Assembly: GCF_013426205.1 (NCBI RefSeq)
Contig: NC_089422.1
Location: 744,001 to 808,000, forward strand
DNA length: 64,000 nucleotides
DNA from: Metarhizium brunneum
Taxonomy: Eukaryota > Ascomycota > Sordariomycetes > Hypocreales > Clavicipitaceae
Direction: 5' to 3'
Both the position numbers and the translations under genes were made by a program. Positions within the stretch are counted from its first letter, which is position 1; each line of letters starts with the position of its first letter. Below are positions 1-10,319 of this stretch, in pieces. The notes under the pieces were generated by a model. That model saw nothing but the letters and a program-made list of their open reading frames with translations. It searched no databases and was not told the DNA's origin.

Positions 1-859
1 CCCCATCCCCCCGAGCAAGATTGGTGAATGGCTGGCTGTTACGAAGCCGTGACTAGGGCGAGACGGCTTCTTCCATGACCAAGAGGATGACGGCGACGAT
101 GAGGACAATCCACTGGAAAACCTGGGCCCCGCCAGCCCCCAATGGGAAGCTGCCAGTTTATACCGATTGATGAATTTCTATCTCGTCCACGATGGGCAAT
201 GGAACCCAGGCATACTGCAGACTCAAACACTGTGGAGAAAATACCCGTATGGTTGATACTTTGCTTGTTCCGTCTTTAGGCCCAGGCTGATCGAAATACA
301 TGTTGCAGTATTCCACGTGGCAGGACGCTTTGCCAGCTTTCTCATACACAAAGCCCTCGAAATTGGCGCGTCTGGACCATCTTTCGTCGGTTCCAATACT
401 ACGAGGACATAATCTCTGAAACGGGCGAATCCCCTCTCGATCCAGATAAGCCACATGTCATGGCTTTTCTAGCAGACGGCGCGCTTATCAGAGAAGATGT
501 GCTTTCGACCAGCGAGTTGACTTGCATTACGTATTTAGTTGCAGATGGCGCTCTGAAATATAAGCACCATCGCTTTATCCCGGTAACGTGACTCCTGCCT
601 AGTTGACCTAAATGTGAATTCTGGCTAATAAAAACGAAATGAATAGGCGACGCTGATGTCCGCGTCACTTCGGACTGTCCGAATCGTGCAGGGTGTTCTT
701 GATTGCCAGAAAGGGACCCTCGAGATACGCAAGTCGCAACCTGTTACTTTTTCCGATAGCAGGATAGCCAATTGGGATAAATGGCTGACTTTACTGGGGT
801 GGATGATTGGGAACCCTGTGGGGCAGACGAAATAATGTATATATTGATATATTTATTTG
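1..859. other. no supported gene; short open minus-strand fragment only
   Basis: Only short, mutually overlapping open frames are seen. On the minus strand around 460-160, two different frames each look partly protein-like (for example the stretch reading RDYVLVVLEPTKDG in one frame and YCNMYFDQPGPKDG in another). That pattern would fit a gene broken by a frameshift, but I do not recognise a family and there is no convincing start. No first exon for the methyltransferase that follows could be found here either. Confidence 0.3.
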
Positions 860-1503
860 CGCTTGCACAAACCTCTTTGAGGCCGACGGTCTTAAGTCGA
901 GCGACAACCCGCTCATTCTGCACCTTGGTTCTGGAGAAAGCGTCCGTTGCCTTGTCGTGTATTCCCTAGCTTGCCTCGTTGTGCTGCTAACCAGCCATCG
1001 CTCCAGGTCACTCCGGTCGAACTTGCGTCTCGGAGCTACAAACGACAGCTCTGCATGGACTTCTCTCCCACCGTCGTCGACCTCATGAACCAACGCCACG
1101 CCGAGGTAAAAGGAATAGAATGGAAGCTTATGGACGTACGTGATATGGTCGGCGTTGCTGACAAATCTGTCGGCGTTGCCTTCGACAAGGGGACATTGGA
1201 TGCCATGATACACGGTAGCCCTTGGAACCCTCCGGAAACAGTCAAGGAGAATACTAGTGGATATCTTTACGAAGTATGCTTTGCAATGAATACCATGAAG
1301 TCTTTTTTTCCTGACCAAACCCCAAGATTTATCCAGTACTGAAAGATGGTGGCGTCTTTCTGTATTTCACTTTCAGACAACCACATTTTATGAAACCGCT
1401 TTTAAATCCACGGAGCGTATGGGATATGGATATACAGGTCCTCAACGACTCTGGCCCCTTTGATTACTACGGATACATGCTTCACAAGGAAGGGAAACGG
1501 TAG
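860..1503 (+). pseudogene. SAM-dependent methyltransferase core (METTL13/EEF1AKMT4-like), N-terminus not found
   Basis: Three pieces join in one reading frame through two short GT-AG introns: up to 941, 1007-1273, and 1327-1503 (TAG at 1501-1503). The joined protein carries the class I methyltransferase SAM-binding loop (ILHLGSGES), the following acidic strand (LCMDFSPTVV), the family hallmark DKGTLDAMI, and the C-terminal LKDGGVFLYFTFRQPHF block. These match the small family that includes EEF1A lysine methyltransferase 4 and the N-terminal half of METTL13. The introns are 65 and 53 bp. The conserved YWD-RY / WF-containing N-terminus expected before residue ~40 was not found, and no ATG lies in frame in the first piece. 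The gene is therefore either truncated (a pseudogene) or has an upstream exon I could not recognise. Two-thirds of the domain is intact, so decay, if real, is recent. Confidence 0.55.
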
Positions 1504-2081
1504 ACCAAACGCCTTGGGTAAATGGCATTGTCCGACATTGGAATAAAAGGATGCATGGTTAATAGTAAGATACTCATTCTCCCCTTTTGTGGAGCCTGAA
1601 AGCGTGCTCTCATATGAGAAATGACACGTCCTGACTGGTTGTTTACAGTTATGAACCATGCGTAACGCATCAGCAAACATAAACCACCTACTAGAACAAG
1701 TACTGAACTGACATGGCAAGTGGCAGCAGACTACATAGTTCCTTAAGCATCTTTTCTTGGTCCTCGACCCTCTCCATGGTATTGGCGGGCTTGGTCAGAA
1801 AAGACTTCCCATCCGTTCGGTTAATCCCAACTGCGCAGCTAACGTCTGCCAATCCTCAACAATGAGAACCCTACATAGCGCTGCGCTGTGTCCATGAATG
1901 GCGGTACCAATCGACGAGTATCCGGCGTCGTCGTTTCGGCCGGTGGCGTCAGCCTTGCTCGACTCAAGAGGAGCCAGAGGAGGTTCGCCGTCTCGGCCTC
2001 GCCCCCGGGGCTCCTGTATTTGAGATCGACCAGACGGGTGTCGTGTGCATGGTTCCCAAGGTGAGCCCCTTTGGGCCTCCG
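1504..2081. other. intergenic, nothing supported
   Basis: No open frame with family similarity or sensible start is seen. The stretch lies between the end of the methyltransferase core and the 3' side of the ankyrin-type pseudogene on the other strand. Confidence 0.5.
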
Positions 2082-3276
2082 CTAGATGAGGGTTCGGAAA
2101 ACGTCAGCGTTACCGCCCCTCGCGGCAAGGTGGAAGACCGTGTTGCCAGCTTGGCTTGTATATAGTAGGGGCGGCTCGATGTCGGTCTGCTGGTACAGAA
2201 AGCGAACAATGTCGGCGTGACCCTTATAGGCTGCCTCGCCAATAGATTGGTGGGTGCCCAAGAACTGGTTTCCGTAGCTTAATTTCCGATGCACCGCCAG
2301 GATTGATCTTCGCAAATCCCCATCTCTGTCGGCCAAAGAGTGTTTTGACCAGCACAAGGCATCCACCGCGAGCTGCGAGGCACAATATGTCGCTGCCGTG
2401 GTCTTAGAGGTCCTCGCGCAGCTCTCGGATCAGGAAATCGAACACATCTCCCTATTCCCTGAGCGCACTGCCTTGTGTTTTGATCGACCAAGAGCATCTG
2501 CGTACCACCTCGTAGAACCATGCAGTGCAGCACAAGCTTGACCGGAGGGCCTTGTGCCCGCGGAGCTCTTTGATGGTCGAGATGTGGTCTCGCGTGATAA
2601 GATGAGGTATGGTAGCCCATGCCGAGTGTTTGGCAAAGGCAGGGCCGTGGATGTCAAGCCTGAGCAGGTCGGCCAGGGATGCTGCCGGGCCAAACATGGC
2701 GGTAACGACCAGAGAATCAAGATCTGGTATAGCGTCGGGGAAGTCGTATCCAGAAATATAGGAACAGTTCGGCGTCGCTGCTGTTTCACCCAGTTCTCGA
2801 GCCGTCGAGGATCCTTTCGGCTAGAGCAATCAAGTCTAGAAGATCTGAGCGCTGTTCCGACAACACGTTGGGGAAGTGACATGTCCAGTACGAGGCAGCA
2901 CAGGCTCAAAGGTTCCCAAACCCGATCTCAAACAGATTACAGTCTTGACTTGGCTTTGAGCCAGTCAATGCGGAGGCCGTCAGACCTTGGTCGTCGTCAT
3001 CGAACACACTTCCAATGGTGAAAAGCTCAGTGCCGTCAAACTGTTCCTAAAACCTGATGTTCGGCTCGCCTTCTCATATTCCTCGAAGAGAAGGTATGTG
3101 ATACAATCTCGTAATAGAAATCCGTTCAGCTCCATCATGTGCTCCCCGCTTTGCTGTCGCCTGCTCGGCTGCTCTTCAGAGCACCAACTCAACGGCGGAG
3201 CCTGAGATACGAGCTCTTTGCTACCTCCCACATTTGTGGCGCTGACAAAAGGCCGGGCGAGGTCAAACAAGCCCAC
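2082..3276 (-). pseudogene. decayed ankyrin-repeat gene
   Basis: The minus strand holds several protein-like pieces in different frames, separated by stops and shifts. One piece (about 3276-2980) includes EHMMELNGFLLRDCITYLLFEEYEKA. A second (about 2750-2460) includes YDFPDAIPDLDSLVV and DHISTIKELRGHKALRSSL. The last (about 2366-2082) has two ankyrin-like units: one containing AAYKGHADIVRFLYQQ, and one beginning GNTVFHLAARGGNADVF. Such a series cannot be joined by normal introns without crossing stops, so I call it a pseudogene of an ankyrin-repeat protein of unknown type. Which domain preceded the ankyrins cannot be told. The frame changes around 2450-2520 are the clearest breaks. Confidence 0.5.
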
Positions 3277-3764
3277 GCTACGAGAGAGTTCTTCTAGCTC
3301 AGACAGTGTCGTAATACTACTGTCTCGAGGGGCCGTTGCAGAAGTTCTTGTGCTCTGATTTGCTCGTCCACATCAAACAGCGGCCCGACGACATCAGGAA
3401 GCTAGAAAGACAAGAAGCCCGCATTCTGTGAGGCTACGAGAAGTGCAGAAAACACGTATGCGGGAAATTTGTCCGCAGCTCAATCGAGATTCAAGACTGC
3501 CGCAACATGCAGGCATAATCAGCAGTCTGGGACAGAAGGTTCAACTTAGTCGCGCGTCAATAGAGATGTCGTCACACTAAAACCGCTGAGTCGAGCGTGT
3601 TTTGAGTTGTATCAACTCTGATTCTCTGCCCAGTAAGTCTCGAGCCTCTTTAAAAACATAGAAATACATACAATAATAAGAATGATGCGAAAAGATGTGA
3701 AGCTTATCCCCTCATACATCGCCAGTATCATCCCGTCCTATTTGCCCCGGCGAAGGCTATTCCC
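3277..3764. other. intergenic, nothing supported
   Basis: AT content rises towards 3640-3690. No gene, tRNA-like cloverleaf or repeat was recognised. It probably contains the 3' flank of the fructosamine-kinase-like gene. Confidence 0.5.
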
Positions 3765-5003
3765 TTACGGAACATCAGAAACGTCTCGGCCATACTTTCG
3801 GAGCAGAAAGGCAAAATCGTCGAAAGCCCTAGGTAAGTTAGCAAGCGCCGTTTATGCATGGAATGAGGAACAAAGCACATACTGCCGGCGAGCCAGCGAC
3901 CCCGCGAAACACGCCGAGTGCATGAAATTCGTCTTGGCGCTGTACAGGCGATTTCGATCATCCCACTCGTCCTTGGGCTCACTAGGCTCCATGTTCCGCA
4001 GATACTCGCGCCTGTACACCTCGTCGCGCAGCTGGTGCCTTTCCGCGCGCCATATGCCCAGCTCCATCTCGTTATGGCCGTAGTACGCAGCGCAGTCAAA
4101 GACCCAAGGATCACCCGTGCTGGAATCGGTGCCGACGTTCCCGTCCCACATGTCTCCGTGGAGCAGTACCGGCTCGACCTTGCGGCCGTCGGCCTCGAGC
4201 GCCCCGACAAGTCTCGGGATCAGCTGGGACTGCACTTTGCGGTACAGGGCGTCTAGTTCGGGCCACGGCCCGTTGGTCTCCGTGTCCTGGCGGTAGGACT
4301 CGGCGAGGAGCTTGGAGAAGAAGGACGTCCAGCTCGGGTCCCAGCCGACCGACTGCAGTCGCATCCCGTCAAATGTCTGGATTGGATATCCGAACTGGCC
4401 CGTGGGGGAGGAACTGTTCCTGTGCATGGCCGCCAGGCGCTCGCCCAGCTTGACGGGGTCCGGCAGGGCGGGAGCAAAGTCTTTGAACTCGACTAGTAGG
4501 AAGTAGCTTGGGGGGGTTGCACTCTTCAGCTTTCCCCATCCGATGGGCCGGGGAACAAAGCCTGGGGCGACCTTGTGAAGCTCCGTCATGCCTGCAAACT
4601 CTCCCTCCAATTGCATCTGGCCCAACTCGCCGGGGACATACTATTGCACCATAGCAATATATTAGATACTCATTATAAAAGGGTGGAGGGGAGAATTGGG
4701 ATGTGAGATGGCTAACCTTGAGGAAAAACGGGGTTGGGTTTCCGTGCTTGTCAACGGCGTTGATCCTGGCCGTAAGTGACCAGACAGATTGCCCGTAACG
4801 GTCCGCGCTCAGAGCCCTTGTAGCTTCAGGCAATGCTTTGTTTGGGAGGGTCTGCAGTTAGCATGCTGATCTCCTTTGTAGGCCGTTTATCCTCAATATG
4901 CCATACCATTACGCACAGCCTCATCAATAGGCAACCCCCCGGACAGAAGCTCTCGCAGCGAAGCGAGTTGCCGCTGGAACTCATCGCGGTCCTGACGCTG
5001 CAT
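3765..5003 (-). CDS. fructosamine/ketosamine-3-kinase family protein, 4 exons
   Basis: Proposed exons are 5003-4917, 4851-4717, 4640-3883 and 3828-3765, giving 347 aa with frame kept through every junction. The family phosphorylates the sugar moiety of glycated amines and proteins so that the adduct falls off (protein repair). Visible motifs are the substrate-side VPRPIGWG, the aminoglycoside-kinase-like catalytic HGDMWDGNVG (about residues 235-244) and the metal-binding FDCAAYYGHNEMELG (D about 256). The fungal C-terminal signature DDRNRLYS follows, and then, across a 54-bp intron, FDDFAFLLRKYG. Exons 2-4 are well supported. Exon 1 rests on a GTGCGT donor at 4916 and an ATG at 5003, and it is the weakest part, because exon 2 has no upstream in-frame ATG before a stop. 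The length is typical for fungal members. Confidence 0.8.
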
Positions 5004-5340
5004 AACGTATAATCAATATCGAATCCAACAAAGGAACCTTTATCCGGAAACTCTGGAACAGTGAAAAGGGGTCGTGGGCGAGTGGAGGCGACGAGGGACA
5101 AGATCAAATCCCGCATGATGCTGCATTGCTGACCAATGGACCATGGTTGGGCTGTTCGGCGCCGGACTCGGCCGTCGTCCGCCAAGGTGGGCCGACCGGA
5201 CACGGTCCACTGACCGGCCCCGGCTTTTATTCAAACTTCAAAAGTCGGAGGCCCCGCTCTGCCACGGCCAGCCCAAAATCGACAACAATTCGTGCCCGTT
5301 GTCCATTTGGAAACATGGAGTCGAAAGGACCAAGCGCCTC
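5004..5340. other. intergenic, nothing supported
   Basis: This lies between the kinase start and the MFS fragment. The minus strand frame continuing upstream of 5003 (reading VPEFPDKGSFVGFDIDYTL) is open but unrecognised and shifts frame relative to the proposed first exon. Confidence 0.4.
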
Positions 5341-5632
5341 GGCCGTTATACGCACTCGCTCTGTCCGTGTACTTTGTAGCCAACCTCGGCCTGGCGTTGC
5401 AATATACATATGTCGGCATCTTCCTTCTAGGGTGGGTAGCCCGCTGATGCAGCGCGAAATCATGCCCGGAGCTAATCGAAAAGCAAGGCCCAACGCCGCC
5501 CCTCCTGTTGGTCCCGTTTTGGGGGGTATTCTCACTGCAAAGCTTGGATGGAAATGGATATTCTGGATGCTCTGTATCCTGGGGGGTTCTTGCTTGGCTC
5601 TAATTTTGTTAGCACTCCCAGAAACCTCTTAG
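5341..5632 (+). pseudogene. fragment of an MFS transporter
   Basis: Two frames together give a piece of a 12-helix drug:H+ antiporter-type MFS protein. One frame reads LSVYFVANLGLALQYTYVGIF. After a shift, another reads GPVLGGILTAKLGWKWIFWML, ending in LPETS and a stop at 5630-5632. The second piece corresponds to helices 5-6 and the PETS/PET motif before the central loop, where a stop is abnormal. About 95 of the usual ~500 residues remain, and nothing before or after resembles the rest. This is an old truncated copy. Confidence 0.65.
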
Positions 5633-6000
5633 TGTAATTAACCAATTCAATTCACAGCACCTGAGACAGCATAAATACTTTTGCGCAATATTTGGACCTT
5701 GTTTAGCTCGACGCTCACGAGCACACGAGTAAAACTGCGGCATAAACCACAGATTTTGCACTGGTGTAGTTGAGGGAAATTATTTTGCCAGACAGAGCGC
5801 AGGGTCTGGTCTGGTATGAAACTACCAACAAACCAGGCGTGTGCATATGTAATGCCCGGCCAACCAGCGGCCACAGTTAGCCACAAGCCAAAGGCAGCTG
5901 CAGGCCAGAGCTCGCCGCGGGCGGAGGGTGTAATTTAAACGTCTGGTCAAGTCATTCTCGCCCGCTTTGCCTACAAGGTCTTGCAGTAGAGTTGTTCCAA
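5633..6000. promoter_or_regulatory. 5' region of the mitochondrial carrier gene
   Basis: This is 368 bp with no supportable gene. It must contain the promoter of the downstream carrier, but no unambiguous TATA box or known site was recognised. Confidence 0.3.
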
Positions 6001-7229
6001 ATGCAGACCGAAAGAACTGACGCGTCTCTAGACACGAGGCATTGGGTTCACTTTGTTGCCGGCGGGTAAGTGAAGAAAATCCGAGCTACGTGAAAGAATC
6101 TGACATCTCAACCTCTAGGACGGGCGCCGTCGTATCGACAACAGTTACTTTCCCCCTCGACGTCGTGAAAACAAGACTGCAAAGCGACTTATATCATCAA
6201 CATATCGGACGAGGCAGAATAGGTACGCAAGCACCAAGTTTAGGGACCGCCCAGTTGTTGAAGTGAGTATTTCACCACACTTCAAAATCACCACTCTCTT
6301 GCTCATCTGTCCAGAAACATTTACAGGCGTGAGGGATGGCCAACTCTGTTTAGAGGTCTTGCCCCCAACTTATGGAGCTTTGTACCCGAGACCGCAATCG
6401 GCTTCTACGCCTATGGAAACACGAAACGTATCCTTGCCGAAATCTTCAACCACGGCCACGAATCAGTAGTCATCCACATGTGTGCTGCAGCACTTTCTGG
6501 CGTCGCTACAGAAACCTGCACGAATCCACTATGGGTTGTCAAGACGCGGCTCCAGCTTGATCGGGAGCGTTCAACGGGATTAGGACGAGTGTACAAAGGC
6601 TCGTGGGACTGTGCGAAACAGATCCTCAGGTCCGAGGGTGTTCCTGGCTTATACCGAGGGCTGATGTTGAGCTATTTGGGTGTATCCGAGTTTGTGTTGC
6701 AGTGGATGATTTACGAGCGAATGAAACTGGCCTGCGGTATATCTAACGAGATGGCATCTCCTTCTAGCAATTCCCCTTCAGAGTGGTTTGGAATCCTTGG
6801 CGCCGCTGGCTTGTCCAAGCTCGTTGCCGCAACTATTGCCTATCCCCACGAGGTAAAATATCCTCTTCGTCTTTTCCTTTCCCACAAGTGATTGCAGACT
6901 AAGGTACTATCTAGGTTGTGCGAACCCGCCTCAGACAACAGCCCCTGAGTGGCAAGCGTAGATATACGGGACCCATCCAAACATTCGAGCTCGTTCGAAA
7001 GCAACGGGGCCTCGTTGGTTTATATAGTGGGTTGCCTGCTCATCTGTGGAGAGTCGTGCCAGGAGCAGCTATACTGTTTGGTTAGTTTTTATATGGAAGA
7101 AATGGCACCATTCTAATCCCGAGTGTAGGAACTTATGAAACCATTCTCACGCTCTTCGGAAATGGTGGCAGGGTCGATTGGCCTCGGTCGCAGGATAACC
7201 TCCAAGCACCCAGCGATTCTTGCCCCTGA
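6001..7229 (+). CDS. mitochondrial carrier (SLC25), pyrimidine nucleotide carrier type, 5 exons
   Basis: Exons 6001-6065, 6119-6262, 6315-6852, 6915-7080 and 7129-7229 give 337 aa. All introns are GT-AG and 48-62 bp long, and the frame is kept throughout. The protein has the three repeats of the SLC25 family with the signature Px[D/E]xx[K/R] at each odd helix: PLDVVKTRLQ (from residue 34), NPLWVVKTRLQ and YPHEVVRTRLR, the last split by intron 3. The tryptophan in NPLWVVKTRLQ, the order of blocks and the VPGAAILFGTYE ending best fit the Rim2/SLC25A33-36 branch, which imports pyrimidine (deoxy)nucleotides into mitochondria in exchange for others. Assignment within SLC25 is by inspection only; an FAD/folate-type carrier is the main alternative. 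It is the one clearly intact gene in the decayed left flank. Confidence 0.9.
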
Positions 7230-7917
7230 CAATGGGACCAACGGGTTTACCACGTCAACAGCATCATTTTTGGGAGCCTGCCTCAACCACACACCAGGAC
7301 AACTACAGTACGCCTCCCGTTCCTGGGCCGCTACATGCTTTATGCATATGGACGGCTAATAATATGGTGCCACCAATGTATAGAACTCTCTCCAGCTTGG
7401 GGACTCTTCTTCACCTTCCCCTGTGATATTATTTAACTTGAGAGGGAAATAATAATAAACTTACTAATTTAATTCAGAATTATTATATGATTTTTGAAGT
7501 TTTAGCCTCAAGTTTAATATTTTGTATAAAGGCCTGGGGCTAAATCTAGTCTTCTAGCTAGGAGCAGCTCATATTCGTAACACCTTTACCAATTCAATAA
7601 CCCAGCAACTAGGCCTCGAGCCCTTGTGTAACTATCGTCGGGTTCGAGGTTAGGCCCGTGTCTTTATGGCAACGTGACTTCGATGTAACAGCTGTAGCTC
7701 CGCAAGTCACTACGACAAAATAAACGCCTACCATTTGACTCTTGGCAGGTTGATGGTGCCATCCAACACTGTGGCCAAGTCAGGATGCACTTGACGTGCC
7801 GTCTCCTCGGTGAGTTTGAAGCAGAGGGGGAACAAAATCAAGCTCCGGTCACCTCTTCGCATCAACAGAGGAGCCAGCAAAACATACGCAGATGCCTGAT
7901 AAACAAGATCCTTGCTA
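7230..7917. other. intergenic, AT-rich patch, nothing supported
   Basis: The region 7430-7530 is AT-rich with repeated aataat-type runs. No gene or RNA was recognised. The minus-strand open frame near 7960-7730 shows no family similarity. Confidence 0.4.
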
Positions 7918-8521
7918 CTTGAGCCCCCTGGGGCCCTGGCGCCCGAGCTCATCGACAATATTTTATTCGAGATGGACTCGGTGCGCGCCCTCGGTAGCTA
8001 GACCCTCGCCTCGCGTTACATCCACCAGTGCTTCGAGGGCCGAAAACACGGCATCATCTGGCGCGTGCTACAGAACGAACTAGGTCCCGTTTTCCCGGAT
8101 GCCAGATTCATACGCCTGTTTCCTTATGCGTTCCGCGGTGACAGTCCAGAAAAACGGATGGCCGATGGGCGAGGCCGAGTTTGGCGATATCTTCTCGCAT
8201 GCAGACCATCTTGTTCAGCATATGCGAGAGCACCCGAGCATCAATGACACCGTCCTCCAGATTGTGTGGTCACCGTCGCGGCTGAGGAGAAAGATTGCTG
8301 ATGCCACGCTGCTGTGTAGCCAATATACAGAGCAGTATTCCCTGCTTTGCCTTCAGTTTTGCTGGCTGAACCATCGGTTGGCGAACTTCCCGGATCCGGC
8401 GAGAGACCATCATGGCGGGCAGCAGCATCAAGAGGAAGAAAAGGCTCCCGTTTCTGCCAACTTCATGAGGGATGCGGGATCGCAGGCGAGTCGAGGCCAT
8501 CCGGGGACTGGGCCGGTTTAG
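7918..8521 (+). pseudogene. F-box-like fungal orphan family pseudogene
   Basis: The stretch begins with a pattern typical of fungal F-box-like proteins: PELIDNILFEMDSV, then, after an in-frame TAG near 8000, SRYIHQCFEGRKHGIIWRVL, then NELGPVFPDARFIRLFPYAF. Near 8140-8160 the reading frame shifts, and the protein-like signal continues as MGEAEFGDIFSHADHLVQHM to about 8520. The combination of a stop inside the first helix region and a frameshift argues for a dead copy. The family itself is a lineage-specific multi-copy group of unknown function, as I recall it; the F-box assignment is tentative. It ends directly against the 3' end of the opposite-strand Vps24-like gene. Confidence 0.5.
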
Positions 8522-9201
8522 AACGTTGCAGACGGGGTGGCTTGTGTAGTAGTCCAACGAGCGGCAGAGAAAATGCAAGAATGTAAACAGAACGCTTCGA
8601 AAGTCTCATGTTCTAGCCTGTTTCGCATCCACCCCCGGGCCATCATCATCTCAGCATCTTGCTCAAACTCCTCCTGCTCCTCTTCATACTGAGGGCTGTT
8701 CGCCACGACGGAGCCAGGAGCGGTCATAGTAGCCATCAAACGGTCTCTGAGAATTTCCTCTAGCACTCGATCGACCTCTTCCCCGAAAACATGGTCATCA
8801 ATATACACGGGCCAGCTACCGGACGTCTCGCTGACAATCTCCTCGAAAATACTGGCCTCTATAAGCTCATCGGCGAGCTCCTCCATAGCGTCCGCCAGCT
8901 CAGGTAGACGCATAAGCGAGTTCAACTGGTGCATAATCATAGAACCAGCACACCTCTGGTCTATTATTTTGTCAGCCATGAAAGCTGTATTCACCTCATC
9001 CTGCAGGTTGGCGAGCTCCCATTTGGCTTTCATGAGGCGGCCCAATATCTTGCGGGAATGGATCAGCTCTTGCACGAAGACTCGCTCATCTCGCTTGCCC
9101 AGGCTTTTGTCCTCGATTTCCTGCCGCTTCATGTTCGCGATTTCGCCGTCTAGTTTGCTTGCTTCGGACCGGAGGAGCGCGTTGCATTTTCGGCGCTGCA
9201 T
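8518..9201 (-). CDS. highly diverged Vps24/CHMP3-like ESCRT-III protein
   Basis: This is a single open frame of 227 aa with ATG at 9201. It lines up along its length with Vps24/CHMP3. The N-terminal RRKCNALLR block of helix 1 comes first, then a basic/acidic helix 2 region, FVQELIHSRKILGRL (standard FAKELIRARKTSSRL), NSLMRLPELADAMEELADEL (standard NSLIRLPELAGTMRELS), and VDRVLEEILRDR. It ends with an acidic linker and MRNRLE, which resembles a MIT-interacting motif. ESCRT-III subunits polymerise on endosomal membranes for multivesicular body formation. Oddities: the usual first ~15 residues (membrane-inserting N-terminus) are missing, a Ser/Trp-containing insert sits before the acidic tail, and ~30 unrelated residues follow the motif. 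Divergence from textbook Vps24 is extreme, so this is probably a paralogue or a decaying duplicate rather than the housekeeping gene. An upstream exon could supply the N-terminus; an AG sits directly before codon 3. Confidence 0.65.
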   Translation of the reverse strand: MQRRKCNALLRSEASKLDGEIANMKRQEIEDKSLGKRDERVFVQELIHSRKILGRLMKAKWELANLQDEVNTAFMADKIIDQRCAGSMIMHQLNSLMRLPELADAMEELADELIEASIFEEIVSETSGSWPVYIDDHVFGEEVDRVLEEILRDRLMATMTAPGSVVANSPQYEEEQEEFEQDAEMMMARGWMRNRLEHETFEAFCLHSCIFSAARWTTTQATPSATF

Positions 9202-10319
9202 GCGGCCAGCGGATTCGACGACAGAAGACGAGGTGTAATGGGCATTGCTCCATGTTCACAGTGTTGGCGAGCAAGATGATGGCCGGCGATGCTGCTACGA
9301 GTGACGAGCCGGGTGGGCAGGACTACCTGTGTTCGAGAGTCGATCTTTGCCAATATTGCTCTGAGATGCTTCATCGCGGCCTCGGAAGATGGCGAATGCT
9401 GAAAAGTTGGGCCATCGTCGGCTGTGACAAGGGTTCGATATAGAAGGCTTGGAGAAAAAGACTCAATTCAGAGATAACCTCGCAGGGTGTCAAGTCAAAG
9501 GCCCTTGATCTTCCAAGACGAAGAAAGGGATCAGTGACCACCATATATACATGAAAAGAACGCCTGTGCCTAAGGCTCCTGCCCGGTCATATCTTCAATC
9601 TGCGTAACCAATAGGTCCCCCGTAAATGATACCCCTATTAGACTTCAAATTGTTGGGCTGTTTCCGTGTAACAGTCTGGCAGACTGGACATGCCGTGTCT
9701 TTGACTCTGGGTTGGGTGCTCGGTGAGTAGCAGCAACCTGGCGCCCCAGTAACCCTAACCCTATAACCCCCCGGTAGTATCCACCAAGTTGCCTGCAGGC
9801 TGCCAGTGTGGACAGGTGTTGACGGCTGGCATCAATTCATGTCAATCCGGTCACATGATGGCCCCCGAGGGTTTCTAATATCTGGACAATCCTTTCCGGC
9901 CAGACGAACACTCGTAATCATTCCCTTGACCCATTCCACACGTCCAATGTCACCAACTTGGAATGCGATCAAGAGCGGGCATGACATCACTGCCCGATAA
10001 ACACTCCCCATAAATAGCACAGCCACCGACGGGACCACCCATGCTCGACGTTGCACCCAGATTTCGCGCCCCCCAGCCCGTTTCGAGACACTGGCAACCA
10101 AGCAGCCCATCACAAGTCGCCATCCCCGTTGCGTCGTTCAAACCGCGCAGGCCATCCCACCAGTCTAAACCTCTTGCGGCCGCATCATCCACAGTAAGCC
10201 CGCAATCGAAGCCGCGAACTCGATGAAAAAACCCGAAATCCAAGTGCTGCCATGCACGAAATCTCCCTCTTTCCTCCTCTCACCACCGGGCCGCTTAGAT
10301 ACGTCCGACTAAGCGAGCC
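9202..10319. promoter_or_regulatory. intergenic region upstream of the Atg22-family gene
   Basis: No supportable gene. A possible TATA-like element (cataaatag) lies at 10009-10017, about 300 bp before the downstream ATG. Two copies of a telomere-like hexamer occur at 9751-9762, too few to mean anything. Confidence 0.3.

Noticed and set aside
9751..9762. Telomere-like hexamer pair (aaccctaaccct)
   Set aside because: Only two units; a similar near-pair occurs at 24559-24570. Expected by chance and not evidence of a chromosome end.
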